From: Pelagibaculum spongiae
Lineage (GTDB): Bacteria > Pseudomonadota > Gammaproteobacteria > Enterobacterales > Pelagibaculaceae
Length of the DNA: 64,000 nt
NCBI RefSeq assembly: GCF_003097315.1
Contig: NZ_QDDL01000001.1
Span: 868,001-932,000 of the forward strand
Reading direction: 5' to 3'
Shown here: positions 29,101-38,903 of the stretch, one piece after another
How the letters are laid out: every line of letters starts with the position of its first letter
How positions within the stretch are numbered: the first letter of the stretch is position 1
Translations under genes and position numbers: made by a program
The notes under the pieces: model-generated
What the model was told of the DNA's origin: nothing
Seen by the model: only the letters and a program-made list of their open reading frames with translations
The model's database searches: none

Positions 29101-32100
29101 GTTCGACTGCATCTGCGGCAGCCATTTCAGCTTCAACTGAAATTTCAGTGTCTGGCATTGGCTCCGGTTGCTGAATTGGTTCGACTGCATCTGCGGTAGT
29201 CATTTCAGCTTCAACTGAAACTTCAGCGTCTAGTGTTGGCTCTGGTTGCTGAATTGGTTCGACTGCATCTGCGGTAGTCATTTCAGCTTCAACTGAAACT
29301 TCAGCGCCTGGTGTTGGCTCTGGTTGCTGAATTGGTTCGACTGCATCTGCGGTAGTCATTTCAGCTTCAACTGAAACTTCAGCGTCTGGTGTTGGCTCCG
29401 GTTGCTGAATTTCTAGTTGTTGCTCTGACCCATTAATCGCTAGTTCTTCTGCCGAATCAAACAGCTCAATCTCTGGCAACGGATCAGATGACAAATCAGA
29501 CTCTGGGGCAATTTCTAACTCAGAAATTATCTCTTGTTTAGAGAATTCCAACGAAGGCAGAGGTAAATCATCCGAAGTAGAATCTGCTTCAACTAATTGA
29601 TCTGAGCTAAGATCAAAATCCATTGCTAACGGTGTAAATTCTTCAATGGGTTGATCTGATTTATCCGCTTCTTCGGTTAAATCAATCGACAGATTCAATA
29701 ACTCGCCATCGCAGACAAAATCGGCGGTTGGCAGCCCTGCTGGTAATTCATTTTGTTCTGAGAAATCTAGATCAAAGTCAAAACTAGACACATTTGGCGC
29801 TTCTGTGACAACCCCATCTTTTTCTGGTCCAGTACTCTCTAACAAAGAGTCTTCTGATTGAGTTTCAGATGCTATTTCTGGTAGTGGTATTTCATTTTCA
29901 GTGTCGTCGAGCAAGGTATCGCTTAGTTCATTAGCCGAGTCATTATCTATTTCAACTTCGGCATCAACATCTAGAATGTTTGAAGCTTGCTCAAACTCAG
30001 CGGCAATATCCTGTTCAGCTTGTGCTTGCTGCTGCATCATCATGGCAGCCAGATCTGGCATCCAAAGTTCGAGTGAGTGCAGCAATTCAACTGGCTGTTC
30101 GGGTGTTTGGTCGGCTGCTAAAGCATCCAACATCACTTCCAACGTCGATAGTGAATCACGCAACAAATCACATGCCGATGCATCGAGTTGCTGCCCAGCA
30201 CGACTTGCCATTCCACCTGTTGCCGTCGCTAAAGCAATTGCAGGAGATATATTGGCTGCCGATGCATGCTCAACAAATTGATCAAGACAATCAGCGATCT
30301 GTAAGCCATCACCGGCTTCAACACAAAGCTCCAGCGCCTGGTCCAATTGATCCATGCCTTCACTTAACAAGGCAAGCAACAGATTTTGCGCTTGATTATC
30401 TTCTTCTACCGATTCATGTTCTGGCAATTCACTCAACGCATCATCAAGACGATTGCGTAACTCATCGGTCAAGCTATCCCAAGCGCCCGACTGATGCTGT
30501 TCGAGCAAATTAACCGAAGATTCTAACGCCGAAATCGAATCACTGAGCAGCCCAAAGCGTGGCTTATCTAAATGCAGCTGGCGAATCCGATGCTCTCGAT
30601 ATAAAGCTTCCAGAGGAATCATTAAATCAGCAATCGGCTGAATGCCCGCCATATAGGCAGAGCCTTTCAATGTATGCAGCGCCCGTAATAAATCATCAGA
30701 CACTAGCGCCTGGCGAGGATCGGTAATCTGATCACAGTAGCTACGACAAACCCGCAGATGACCAGCCGCTTCTGAAGAAAATACTTCCAGCAGCTCAGCT
30801 TCTATTTCCGGATAAATTTCATCTGGTGTGTCTAGATCAGTTTCAGCTTCTGGAATTTCAGGTCGCTCACCACGACTAATCGCATCTGCCTGATCGGCTA
30901 AATCTTGAGGATCTAGGTCTGGCTGACGCTTTTCAGTAAAGGCACGAATCAGATCAGGCAATCGATCAACTGCTAAATTGGCAACTCTTTTTACCAAATC
31001 ATCGTAAGCAATGGTTTTATCCAAAGCCCGATTGAGCATATTTTCAATTGACCAAGCAAACTCACCAATAGTAGTTGCACCGATCATTCGACCGCTGCCC
31101 TTTAAGGTATGCCAAGCTCGTCGAACAACTTGCAGCGCCTCGCTATCGATCCCTTCTTTAAGGGCCTTTGGCATTTCTGCACTTAAGGTATCAAGTACTT
31201 CTTCAGCTTCTTCGGTGAAGACTTCAATCAGTTCATCATCAATTAACTCGTCATCATCTTCATCTTCAATCACAACATCAGCAACAGTTTCAACTTCTGT
31301 TTCTGCTTCTAGCGCTGGTGCTGGTGCTGCGGATGCAGGCGATGGTTCAGAATTACACTCATCATCCGAAAGCGAATTGGCTTCCAGTTCCAAGCTAAAT
31401 TCCAGCGGCATTTCACCAGCCGTTAATTCTGGCGATGACGCTTGACTGAAGTCGATTTCGAAACTTTCACTGACCGGTTGTTGATCATCAGAAGACGCGG
31501 ACTCAGTAGGTTTTACTGGCGAAGGTTTAGTCTCAGCTGGCGCAGTATTTGGATCAGGTTCAATTTCGCCACTATCGGTATAGCGAGTCTGGCTTCGATC
31601 TTGAACCGGCAAGCGAGCTTGTTCTTGCTCTGCTTGTTCAGACGTTAAGGCACAACATTCTTCAGATGGCTCACATTCAACCAGTTGTTCGTCTTCAATC
31701 TGATAGCCCAACTGAACTAAACGCTCACTGGCAACTGACAGAACAAAATCGAGTGGTGCGCCTTCAATACAAGTATCTAGGTAATACTCAACGCCGGTTA
31801 AAACATCGGCCAATGCTTCCATTGCAGCCATCGATGGTTGCAAACCTGGCTCGAGCAATTTTTGCGATATATATTGTTCAGCACCTTTTAGCATCAAGGC
31901 GGCAGACTGGCCAAACACCAGTGTTAAACCACCATAAACTTGGTGTAACAGTTGAGGAACGGCTTCTAGTCGCTGCTGGTGCCAATCGCTGCTCAAGCAA
32001 TCGATAATCAGATTTTTAGCTTCAGAAAGGTGCTCTCGACATAACGCCAATGCTTGTTCATTTGCTTGCTGGAATTCACTGTCAAGAATAGTCGCATGCA

Positions 32101-33346
32101 TATCTTCAGCTTGCTCACCAGCACTATTCATACCTTTTAATGTCGCTTCGACATATAACAAAGCACCGGCAGCATCCATCATTGCTTCTGCATTGAAGCC
32201 CTGATCACCTTGAGCAATCGTTTTTAGCTGTTCAACTTGGGTCAGAATTGCTTCACGTTGAATACCTAAACCAACAACCGCTAATGTATCGGCAACTTGC
32301 TCTAGGGTAACAATATCTTCGGTTAAATCTCTTTTTTCTTCTGGCTGATGCACCAACTCTTCCAGGCTGTCTTTAACGCTGGAAAGTTTCTCGCTGATCG
32401 CCAGGTAAATACTTTGCAGTGCCGCTTTATCTGGGCCTGCCATGCCTTCGCGACGACCTTCAATAACCTGATCGCTCGGTAAAGCGGTTTCTAATTGAAA
32501 TTTTTCGCGCAACAATTGAATACGAGGTGTATCTATGCGTGATTTGGCAATGTAATACAGCAGGTTTTTCAGAAGATCTTCTGGTGCAGGTTCTCTGAGC
32601 GCAGTTTGGCCGGCTTCCAGCAATAGTCGTAAGCGCCGATCCAATTCACCCAATAAGACTTTTACTGATGCAGAAATACCATGTTCTCTAAGTACATCAA
32701 GGAATCCACCTGCTACTTCCCACAGTAAAGCTGACGGCCATCCTCGTAACAAAAGAGAAAGTTGATCGGTCGCATGCTGCATTTTTTCAAGCGCAGTCGT
32801 AGGCGATTGATTGCGGAAAATAGCCACCAGCACCAGCTGAAACTGATGTCGAAGCACTTTAATTTGTGCCGCATCTGGAGTGGCTACCCCTTCAGCAATA
32901 ACATGGTCGATCAAAGAAAAATCGGGATTAAAAACCGCATTTTCAGTCAGCAACGCTTCACCGCGTGCTGCACGCAAATCATTTAGTAGTGGTAAAAGAA
33001 CCACTGCCAAATCTTGTTCACCACTTTGTAAGCGTTCCAGGTGGGCTGGGAGCTGAAGCATTGCTGCCATCAAGCTTTCGCAAGCATCGCCTTGAAGATC
33101 TTCACCATCTTCAATCAACTTGGCTGTCAGAGACTCCATCTCTTCAGCCAGCAATGCTGCGCCATAGAACTCCAGCATCTGGAGTGTACCCTGAACCTGA
33201 TGCAGGTGAGCCTGACAGAAGCGCAACTGGGCAATATCTCGCGGATTATCCACATAGGATTCCAACGAAGCTTTAGCCTGCTCCAGCGTGACCTCTATCT
33301 CCCCCTTAACCCAACTAAGGGCCATCCGATCATGGTTGTCCGCCAT
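26153..33346 (-). CDS. chpA: Hybrid CheA-type histidine kinase controlling twitching motility
   Basis: 2397 residues, about the size of P. aeruginosa ChpA. Two FimL-like N-terminal segments lack the phospho-His. They are followed by four Hpt domains with HTLKG at His746, His891, His1482 and His1682. Then come the CheA dimer region, the GHKL ATPase (HMLRNAIDHGLE, ISGRGVGMDVV), a CheW domain and a C-terminal receiver with Asp2327 in LLDIEMPRMDG. It receives signals from PilJ and phosphorylates PilG/PilH. An acidic linker around residues 1310-1415 contains four 26-residue repeats. Its stop overlaps chpB. Confidence 0.97.
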   Translation of the reverse strand: MADNHDRMALSWVKGEIEVTLEQAKASLESYVDNPRDIAQLRFCQAHLHQVQGTLQMLEFYGAALLAEEMESLTAKLIEDGEDLQGDACESLMAAMLQLPAHLERLQSGEQDLAVVLLPLLNDLRAARGEALLTENAVFNPDFSLIDHVIAEGVATPDAAQIKVLRHQFQLVLVAIFRNQSPTTALEKMQHATDQLSLLLRGWPSALLWEVAGGFLDVLREHGISASVKVLLGELDRRLRLLLEAGQTALREPAPEDLLKNLLYYIAKSRIDTPRIQLLREKFQLETALPSDQVIEGRREGMAGPDKAALQSIYLAISEKLSSVKDSLEELVHQPEEKRDLTEDIVTLEQVADTLAVVGLGIQREAILTQVEQLKTIAQGDQGFNAEAMMDAAGALLYVEATLKGMNSAGEQAEDMHATILDSEFQQANEQALALCREHLSEAKNLIIDCLSSDWHQQRLEAVPQLLHQVYGGLTLVFGQSAALMLKGAEQYISQKLLEPGLQPSMAAMEALADVLTGVEYYLDTCIEGAPLDFVLSVASERLVQLGYQIEDEQLVECEPSEECCALTSEQAEQEQARLPVQDRSQTRYTDSGEIEPDPNTAPAETKPSPVKPTESASSDDQQPVSESFEIDFSQASSPELTAGEMPLEFSLELEANSLSDDECNSEPSPASAAPAPALEAETEVETVADVVIEDEDDDELIDDELIEVFTEEAEEVLDTLSAEMPKALKEGIDSEALQVVRRAWHTLKGSGRMIGATTIGEFAWSIENMLNRALDKTIAYDDLVKRVANLAVDRLPDLIRAFTEKRQPDLDPQDLADQADAISRGERPEIPEAETDLDTPDEIYPEIEAELLEVFSSEAAGHLRVCRSYCDQITDPRQALVSDDLLRALHTLKGSAYMAGIQPIADLMIPLEALYREHRIRQLHLDKPRFGLLSDSISALESSVNLLEQHQSGAWDSLTDELRNRLDDALSELPEHESVEEDNQAQNLLLALLSEGMDQLDQALELCVEAGDGLQIADCLDQFVEHASAANISPAIALATATGGMASRAGQQLDASACDLLRDSLSTLEVMLDALAADQTPEQPVELLHSLELWMPDLAAMMMQQQAQAEQDIAAEFEQASNILDVDAEVEIDNDSANELSDTLLDDTENEIPLPEIASETQSEDSLLESTGPEKDGVVTEAPNVSSFDFDLDFSEQNELPAGLPTADFVCDGELLNLSIDLTEEADKSDQPIEEFTPLAMDFDLSSDQLVEADSTSDDLPLPSLEFSKQEIISELEIAPESDLSSDPLPEIELFDSAEELAINGSEQQLEIQQPEPTPDAEVSVEAEMTTADAVEPIQQPEPTPGAEVSVEAEMTTADAVEPIQQPEPTLDAEVSVEAEMTTADAVEPIQQPEPMPDTEISVEAEMAAADAVEPVTTPIVAKPSMVETLQPLADDVDPEIVEIFLEEAEEILTECQDLLEILRAEPKDQDALANLQRGLHTLKGGARMAAIRPMAELSHRLEDLYDLLAAGQRTLSEDLVELLEQGHSRLHDMADAVSANRQPEDGSDLYPLIEQGCAGEPITFSAAALKTPAAVVEVTEAETKETEIKPVDAENLAVEEASVATESEAKSTPISTPVVVDEAELVVSEPEAPEEIDHELFNVFCEESAELTQQLTELLPELKDDETRGQAFLKSLQYLHTLKGGARISAVEAMAEQTRLFESLMLSLSQFQLEWNDETEQLVEDSTLALAEMQKLLVEQKPVALDPRLIARLQALGSSARVVDLPEGEQGVRLEFREELFGAEEVETSRDRRSASEQIRLSADVLDKLVNLAGETSIHRARVEQQVNRFGFNLEEMDGTINRLKGQLRRLDSETEAQILYRLESTTDENEDFDPLEMDRYSRLQQLSRSLAESAADVQDLHQTLGGLSRDTETLLLQQGRVNSELQESLMRTRMVPFGDLTPRLRRIVRQITGELNKPAELVVIRADGEMDRQVLERMIPPFEHMLRNAIDHGLEAPEVRSDLKKPAKGKIGLELKREGGEVVISLSDDGKGMNLEAIRKRAIERGLMDPRAQVTDQQLLQFVLESGFSTANKVTQISGRGVGMDVVNSEIKQLGGNLEISSEAGKGTIFTIRLPFTVSVNRALMVKSGEEIFAVPLNQIQGVLRASPWELEALYQEQDPKLEYAGREYQLHYLGAMIDKQSAVFLDKNQQVPVLVVHTADRSYAIQVDSVIGSREIVVKSMGSQLAQLPGLSGATIMGDGSVVMILELSSLLRRHARLSMETEEVIEQEKPPVILVVDDSITVRKVTSRLLKRNGYEVMLAKDGMDAIATLHEHAKPDVMLLDIEMPRMDGFEVASKVRHDPNLADLPIIMITSRTGDKHRHRAAELGVNHYLGKPYQETELLSLVNSYCGEQ
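29100..29411 (-). repeat. Four 78-bp in-frame tandem repeats within chpA
   Basis: Four near-identical copies encode a 26-residue unit containing QQPEPTPDAEVSVEAEM and ending TADAVEP. The copies differ at only a few positions. They form part of the acidic linker between Hpt domains and could vary in number between strains without breaking the frame. Confidence 0.9.
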
Positions 33347-33375
33347 GCCTTCTCCGTGCTTCCTGCCAGCTCGAA

Positions 33376-34233
33376 CTAAGTTCGAGTAAAGGCCAAGGTA
33401 TTGTCATATGCCACCCGAGTTAATCCCGGGTGATCCCAATTGATCATTTCGCCCGGTCCCAGCACCAGCAAACCACCTGGCGCCAAACGATCGACTAACT
33501 GATCCAGTAATTGTCGTCGCATCGACTCACTGAAATAGATCAATAGGTTTTGGCAAAAAATGATGTGTACCCCTCGCAGGGGGCTGTAATTCAGATCCAG
33601 CACATTTAACTGGGAATAACATACGCGCGACCTTAATCGGTTAATTACCCGATAATGGTCATTTTCCAGCCTGATAAAATATTCATCGACCAATCCAGGG
33701 TCCATACCGTCTAGCCTACGACTGGTGTAAACCCCTTCTCTGGCTGATGCCAAAGCAGGCAAACTGATATCTGTGGCAAAGACGCTAAAAAACTCAGCAC
33801 TGGCATCATGCTTTAAACAATTATCCGCCAGCATCGCCAAAGACCAGGTTTCCTCACCTGTGGCACAACCCAAACTCCACATTTGTAAACAATTATCGCC
33901 AGTAGCTAACTTCAGCTGGTTGTCGATATAATCTGCTACCAGATTAAATGAAGGTTGGTGCCGAAAAAAACGCGTTTCATGTACTGTGAGTCGGTCAACT
34001 AACGTTGCCCATTCCACCATTCCCCGCGGCCCATCCAATAACCAGTCGTAATATTCTTCATAGCTCTTCACCCCATTTTCCCGCATGCGGATTGCCAGGC
34101 TGGTGAGCAAGAAAGAACGCCGATGATCCGGTAAATAAATCCCGGTTCTCGCTTCGACTAGTTGCTGCCACCGACCGAATTCCTCATCGGACATTTCGGT
34201 TAGTGGCTGCAAATACCATGGACGAGTCGCCAT
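33376..34233 (-). CDS. pilK: CheR-type methyltransferase
   Basis: 285 residues. The N-terminal helical CheR domain (EEFGRWQQLVEARTGIYLPD) is followed by the SAM-binding fold with MWSLGCATGEETWSLAMLA and IIFCQNLLIYF, the usual CheR signatures. It methylates glutamates of the PilJ receptor using SAM in the cytosol, opposing ChpB. It lies between pilJ and chpA with short gaps, as in Pseudomonas. Confidence 0.95.
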   Translation of the reverse strand: MATRPWYLQPLTEMSDEEFGRWQQLVEARTGIYLPDHRRSFLLTSLAIRMRENGVKSYEEYYDWLLDGPRGMVEWATLVDRLTVHETRFFRHQPSFNLVADYIDNQLKLATGDNCLQMWSLGCATGEETWSLAMLADNCLKHDASAEFFSVFATDISLPALASAREGVYTSRRLDGMDPGLVDEYFIRLENDHYRVINRLRSRVCYSQLNVLDLNYSPLRGVHIIFCQNLLIYFSESMRRQLLDQLVDRLAPGGLLVLGPGEMINWDHPGLTRVAYDNTLAFTRT

Positions 34234-34245
34234 GTGCTAATCCTG

Positions 34246-36300
34246 TTACTGCGGCAGTTTAAAGCCAGCAACCGAGCGTCTCAGTTCATCTGCCAGAGAG
34301 GTCATTTCACCGATAGACTTGGCGGTTGCCGAAGTACCGGATGACGTCTGGGAGGTGATTTCCTGGATCACGTTCATGGTGCTGGAAATATGACCTGCGG
34401 AAGCCGCCTGTTGGCGCGCAGCATTGGAGATGTTCTGAATCAGATCAGCAAGACTGTTCGATACCGTCTCGATTTCTTCCAGAGCAACACCGGCATCCTC
34501 TGCCTGACGCGCACCTTTCACCACTTCAGAAGTGGTTTGCTCCATCGAGATAACGGCCTCGTTGGTGTCAGACTGGATGGTTTTGATCAATGTCTCGATC
34601 TGCTTGGTTGCATTAGATGAACGCTCTGCAAGACGCTGAACCTCATCGGCAACTACCGCAAAGCCTCGACCTGCTTCACCGGCCATCGATGCCTGAATCG
34701 CAGCATTCAATGCCAGAATGTTGGTTTGATCGGCAATGTCGTTAATCAGAGACAAGATGTCACCGATCTCCTGGGAAGATTCACCCAGTCGCTTGATCTT
34801 TTTCGAGGTTTCTTGGATCTGCTCACGGATAGTATCCATGCCGCCGATCGTACCCTGTACAACCTCAGAACCTTTATTGGCGATCTGTACTGAAGTTTCT
34901 GCAACCTTGGCTGATTCAGATGCGTTGGAAGATACCTGTTCGATAGATACTGCCATCTCATTGATTGCAGCTGATGCTCCGGCAATTTCTTGTGCCTGAG
35001 ATTCAGAAGCGTTGGCCAGCTGAGCTGCAATGCCCTGGGTTTCATCGGTAGCCGATGCAACCTGAGTTGCCGTCTGCTTGATGGTAGTTACCAGGTTTCG
35101 CAGTGCTTCTATCGAGTAGTTGATCGAGTCAGCAATGGCACCTGTGAAATCTTCGGTTACCGTTGCTTGTACCGTCAAGTCACCATCTGCCAAGTCACCC
35201 ATTTCATCCAGTAATCGAATGATCGCTTCTTGGTTTTTCTGGTTCTGGCCCAACTCACTGTCCAAACGAACATCTGATTCAGATATTCGACTGTTAGCAT
35301 CTCGACGCAAACGTAAGTTCAACAGCACCAAGATACCCAATGCTGCAATTGCGAACGCAATCATCAAGTAGCTTTCTAATCGCTGGGAAGGCTGGTTTTG
35401 GTAATCTTGTTGCAAGTTAGTTGCTTGCTGAAGCAAACGTCGACTTAACTGGAACAAGCTATCCGATGCGGCACGCACTTCTTCTAACTCTGGAGATGTT
35501 TCCAGTACTTTTTCGATGTTTTCTTGAACCGGCGAGAACAATACTGCAATTTGCTGCAGATTTTCGCGGATACGCGGATCATTGATTCGCTCAATGCCTA
35601 ACTTGGTATCGCCCTGCAACATACCTTGTAGCACTCGGCCAAAAGTCGTCGCATCGCGGTTGAAACTTTGCGCGGCTGTATCGGCACCGATACCACCGTT
35701 CAATACTTGCTGTACTGAGTTAACGATACGCTCTGCAAACCAGATTTGACGTGAAGAACGATAAACCGTATCAGCTGCAGCTTTTTTCTGAATCAGTCGG
35801 TTCAACAGATTGTTGTACTCAGACTGCATATTAGGAACCGCTTCACTCAAATCACGAGCCAGCTGGTGCAAATCCAATACATATTTTTGACGAGCAAGAA
35901 TTGCACTTACATCTTCACTAGTATCGTCCCAAGTTTTCTGCAGCGGGCTCAGACTGTTTGCCATGATGTTGCTGTCAGACGACGGCAAGCCAGAAGCTTT
36001 ATCACCATTATTCAGCTTATTCCAGATCTCATCAAACTGATCCCTGGTTTGCTTCAAGGCTCTAAAGCCTTCTTCACCACCGGCAGCTGCTTCGCTGGCG
36101 TTTTTGGGGATTGCTTGAGAAAGAATCCGAAGCTCACCTGAAAGGGCGATATATTCGGCATCGTGTACTGCCTTTCTTTGTGACAGCAAGAAGGTACCAC
36201 CCATCAAGAGCAGAAGAATAAACAACAATAGGCCATAAAAAATAACCTCCTTGTTCGATTCCTGCTGGGTCATATCCTTGGGCTTGGCGTTTGCACTCAT
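34246..36300 (-). CDS. pilJ: Type IV pilus methyl-accepting chemotaxis protein
   Basis: 684 residues. A membrane segment near the N-terminus (~18-42), a PilJ-type periplasmic helical sensor (~45-310), a second membrane span ([19 protein letters not shown]), then a HAMP-like region and a long MCP signalling coiled coil with the hairpin tip [18 protein letters not shown] and [20 protein letters not shown]. It senses surface or pilus state and signals to ChpA through PilI/ChpC. It is the fourth gene of the pil-chp operon. Confidence 0.96.
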   Translation of the reverse strand: MSANAKPKDMTQQESNKEVIFYGLLLFILLLLMGGTFLLSQRKAVHDAEYIALSGELRILSQAIPKNASEAAAGGEEGFRALKQTRDQFDEIWNKLNNGDKASGLPSSDSNIMANSLSPLQKTWDDTSEDVSAILARQKYVLDLHQLARDLSEAVPNMQSEYNNLLNRLIQKKAAADTVYRSSRQIWFAERIVNSVQQVLNGGIGADTAAQSFNRDATTFGRVLQGMLQGDTKLGIERINDPRIRENLQQIAVLFSPVQENIEKVLETSPELEEVRAASDSLFQLSRRLLQQATNLQQDYQNQPSQRLESYLMIAFAIAALGILVLLNLRLRRDANSRISESDVRLDSELGQNQKNQEAIIRLLDEMGDLADGDLTVQATVTEDFTGAIADSINYSIEALRNLVTTIKQTATQVASATDETQGIAAQLANASESQAQEIAGASAAINEMAVSIEQVSSNASESAKVAETSVQIANKGSEVVQGTIGGMDTIREQIQETSKKIKRLGESSQEIGDILSLINDIADQTNILALNAAIQASMAGEAGRGFAVVADEVQRLAERSSNATKQIETLIKTIQSDTNEAVISMEQTTSEVVKGARQAEDAGVALEEIETVSNSLADLIQNISNAARQQAASAGHISSTMNVIQEITSQTSSGTSATAKSIGEMTSLADELRRSVAGFKLPQ

Positions 36301-36366
36301 GCTTGGCTCCTGGCCTCATTAATTCGTTAAGCGCGGGTCTCCTGCCCGCATGGGTATTCTTTTTAG

Positions 36367-36912
36367 TTACCCGAGGGCAACTCTCCGGAAGTCCGGGTGC
36401 TGCGACAAAGCGTGGGGACTGAACACAGGCCAGATCTGACCATGCCGTTCAAAACCACCTTGAATACAGCGAGCCAGTGCCGGACTTTTTAAAGATAGTG
36501 AGTCTATGGCTTCTTTTTCTTCAAAATGCTGTAAACCCAGCACCTGATTCACCAGTAAACCAGTACTACCACCTTCATAGTTCAACACTAGAATTCGGCC
36601 GCCTCTATCCTTAACCGGGACGCCACCAAAAAAGCCAGATAAATCCATCACAGGAATTAACTGACCTCGAAGGTTCGCGATCCCTTTAAGCCAATTACGC
36701 GTTCCCGGTAATCGACTTAAAGGCATTGGATAAAGAATTTCACTTACTTCGTTCAGCGGTGCCATCAGCAACTGGTCACCCAGCCGAAACCCAACACCAC
36801 TCCAGATTTTTCCCTGTGCCTGCTGTCGCGGTAAGGGAACGGCATACTGTTTGGCTCCAGCTTCAACTGCCTTCAATATTTCAAATGCAGATTGACCAGA
36901 TATCTGACGCAT
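36367..36912 (-). CDS. pilI: CheW-type coupling protein
   Basis: 181 residues with one CheW domain (GVGFRLGDQLLMAPLNEVSEI, LPGTRNWLKGIANLRGQLIPV). It couples PilJ to ChpA at the inner membrane. It lies between pilH and pilJ, and size and order match Pseudomonas PilI. It ends in DFRRVALG like its relatives. Confidence 0.95.
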   Translation of the reverse strand: MRQISGQSAFEILKAVEAGAKQYAVPLPRQQAQGKIWSGVGFRLGDQLLMAPLNEVSEILYPMPLSRLPGTRNWLKGIANLRGQLIPVMDLSGFFGGVPVKDRGGRILVLNYEGGSTGLLVNQVLGLQHFEEKEAIDSLSLKSPALARCIQGGFERHGQIWPVFSPHALSQHPDFRRVALG

Positions 36913-36923
36913 TGGCTCTCTCC

Positions 36924-37286
36924 CTAGCCGACCAGCGATTCGATGGTTTCAAATAGCTCATTTTCAGCAACTGGCTTAGTTAAAAAACCTTTTGCTCCCT
37001 GACGCAATCCCCAAATACGATCGGTTTCCTGATTTTTGGTGGTAACGATCACCACAGGAATGTGCGAAGTATCCGGGTTTTTACTCAGTTTACGAGTTGC
37101 TTGAAAGCCATTCATGCCGGGCATGACTACATCCATTAGCACCAGATCAGGCGAAGCGCCTGGTAACATATTTAGGCCTTCTTCAGCGCTCAAGGCAACG
37201 CTCACTTGATGGCCCTTCTTTTCCAATAGATTTTGCAACACTCTGATTTCAGTTGCAGAATCATCAATCACCATGATTTTTGCCAT
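36924..37286 (-). CDS. pilH: CheY-type response regulator
   Basis: 120 residues, a single receiver domain with the acidic pair in VIDDSAT, phospho-acceptor Asp in LVLMDVVMPGMNG and the Lys in VIVTTKNQ then GFLTKPV. Phosphorylated by ChpA. In Pseudomonas PilH acts opposite to PilG, favouring PilT-driven retraction. It lies twelve bases after pilG. Confidence 0.95.
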   Translation of the reverse strand: MAKIMVIDDSATEIRVLQNLLEKKGHQVSVALSAEEGLNMLPGASPDLVLMDVVMPGMNGFQATRKLSKNPDTSHIPVVIVTTKNQETDRIWGLRQGAKGFLTKPVAENELFETIESLVG

Positions 37287-37297
37287 TCAAATCTCCG

Positions 37298-37693
37298 TCA
37301 GGCCTTGCGCGCTTCCAATACATGAGAGCGAATTGCACCTAGCAACTCATCTTTACTGAAAGGCTTGGTCAAATATTGGTCAGAGCCAACGATTCGTCCC
37401 TTTGCCTTGTCGAATAAACCATCTTTACTCGACAGCATAATGACCGGTGTGTTTCTAAATGTTCGATTGTGTTTGATCAGCGCACATGTCTGATAACCAT
37501 CCAAACGAGGCATCATGATATCAACGAAAATGATATCAGGTTTGTGATCCGCAATTTTTGCCAGCGCATCAAAACCATCGGTACCAGTGATGACTTCACA
37601 ACCTACTTTTTTGAGCAAGGTTTCGGCAGTGCGACGAATCGTTTTCGAATCGTCGATCACCATCACCTTGAGCCCTTCAAGACTATTTTCCAT
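37298..37693 (-). CDS. pilG: CheY-type response regulator
   Basis: 131 residues from the ATG at 37693. An upstream in-frame extension of 37 codons is not supported, because PilG homologues start just before GLKVMVIDDSKT, as here. Receiver motifs: VIDDSKT, IIFVDIMMPRLDG with the phospho-acceptor Asp, and MLSSKDG then YLTKPF. It is the ChpA output that promotes pilus extension. First gene of the pilGHIJK-chpABC operon and divergent from gshB. Confidence 0.95.
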   Translation of the reverse strand: MENSLEGLKVMVIDDSKTIRRTAETLLKKVGCEVITGTDGFDALAKIADHKPDIIFVDIMMPRLDGYQTCALIKHNRTFRNTPVIMLSSKDGLFDKAKGRIVGSDQYLTKPFSKDELLGAIRSHVLEARKA

Positions 37694-37926
37694 GCTCCCC
37701 CACCTGGGTGGCTGAAGGTAATTAAGGATCTGTTTACGCAATAATGAATCAGAACTCACGTTTGCGATGCAGATTCTACCTGTACAGGCTTTGGTTTTTA
37801 ACATACATCAGCATAGCCTGCCAGCAGACCAAGCCATCATTTCACATCAAGTCACTTTGACTGATGGCGATTGTTCGGCGTCTGATTTAAGATGCCGTTT
37901 TTCAGGGACCACGGAATGCAGTCATT

Positions 37927-38877
37927 ATGAGCCGTAAACTTGGCGTCATTATGGATCCGATTGAATCCATTAAACCTTACAAAGACAGTAGCTTTGCCAT
38001 GATGTTGGCAGCCCAGAAAAAAGGCTGGGAGATCTACTATATACAACCAAAAGATCTATGGCTTGATCAAGGCCGTTGCTTTGCGACAAGCTGTCAGGTC
38101 ACTCTTCAAGACACCACTGAAAACTGGTATCAAAAAAGTCAAAGCACCGATCATCCTCTAGCGGAGCTGGATGTCGTATTGATGCGCAAAGATCCGCCTT
38201 TCAACATGGATTTTGTTTACCTGACCTATTTGCTCGAACGTGCTGAGGCCGAAGGCTGCAAGGTAATCAATCGTCCATCCAGTATTCGCGATTGTAATGA
38301 AAAGCTGTTCACCGCCTGGTTCCCTGAATTAACGCCTCCAACGCTAGTTACTAGAAATAGTAATCAGGTAAAAGCCTTTTTAGCGCAACATCAGGATATC
38401 ATCGTTAAGCCACTTGATGGGATGGGCGGTAGCGGCATTTTCCGAATTCGTGAAGATGATCCCAATAAAGGTGCAATCCTTGAAACCATTAGCCATCAAG
38501 ATCAAGAACTATTTATGGCTCAGCGTTACTTGCCCGCCATTACCGATGGTGACAAACGCATATTGATTATTAATGGAAAACCAGTTTCTCATGTACTGGC
38601 AAGAATTCCAGCTAAGGGTGAGAATCGAGGAAACTTAGCTGCCGGTGGTCGAGGCGTTGGTCAGTTGCTATCAGATAGCGATCGGGCCATTGCTGAAAAA
38701 ATTGGCCCAACCTTGGTAGAAAAAGGTTTGTGGTTTGTCGGTCTGGATGTAATTGGCGACCGTGTCACCGAAATCAACGTCACCAGCCCCACTTGTATCC
38801 GTGAGCTCGATCACCAGTTTGGGCTCGACATTGCGGGCGATTTCATACAAATGCTGGAAGATGAGCTTTTTCACTAA
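37927..38877 (+). CDS. gshB: Glutathione synthetase
   Basis: 316 residues, standard length. It joins gamma-glutamylcysteine and glycine with ATP. N-terminal KLGVIMDPIESIKPYKDSSF, a MRKDPPFNMDF substrate motif, ATP-grasp elements VKPLDGMGGSGIF and RIPAKGENRGNLAAGG, and EINVTSPTCIRE at the end. Divergent from pilG and followed by the TonB-like gene, the order seen in Pseudomonas. Confidence 0.98.
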   Translation: MSRKLGVIMDPIESIKPYKDSSFAMMLAAQKKGWEIYYIQPKDLWLDQGRCFATSCQVTLQDTTENWYQKSQSTDHPLAELDVVLMRKDPPFNMDFVYLTYLLERAEAEGCKVINRPSSIRDCNEKLFTAWFPELTPPTLVTRNSNQVKAFLAQHQDIIVKPLDGMGGSGIFRIREDDPNKGAILETISHQDQELFMAQRYLPAITDGDKRILIINGKPVSHVLARIPAKGENRGNLAAGGRGVGQLLSDSDRAIAEKIGPTLVEKGLWFVGLDVIGDRVTEINVTSPTCIRELDHQFGLDIAGDFIQMLEDELFH

Positions 38878-38903
38878 AGCATTTAATTTAAAACTGTAAA
38901 CTG

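Noticed and set aside
37694-37804. N-terminal extension of PilG by 37 residues
   Set aside because: PilG homologues begin right before GLKVMVIDDS, and the extension has no receiver-domain features or supporting start signal.
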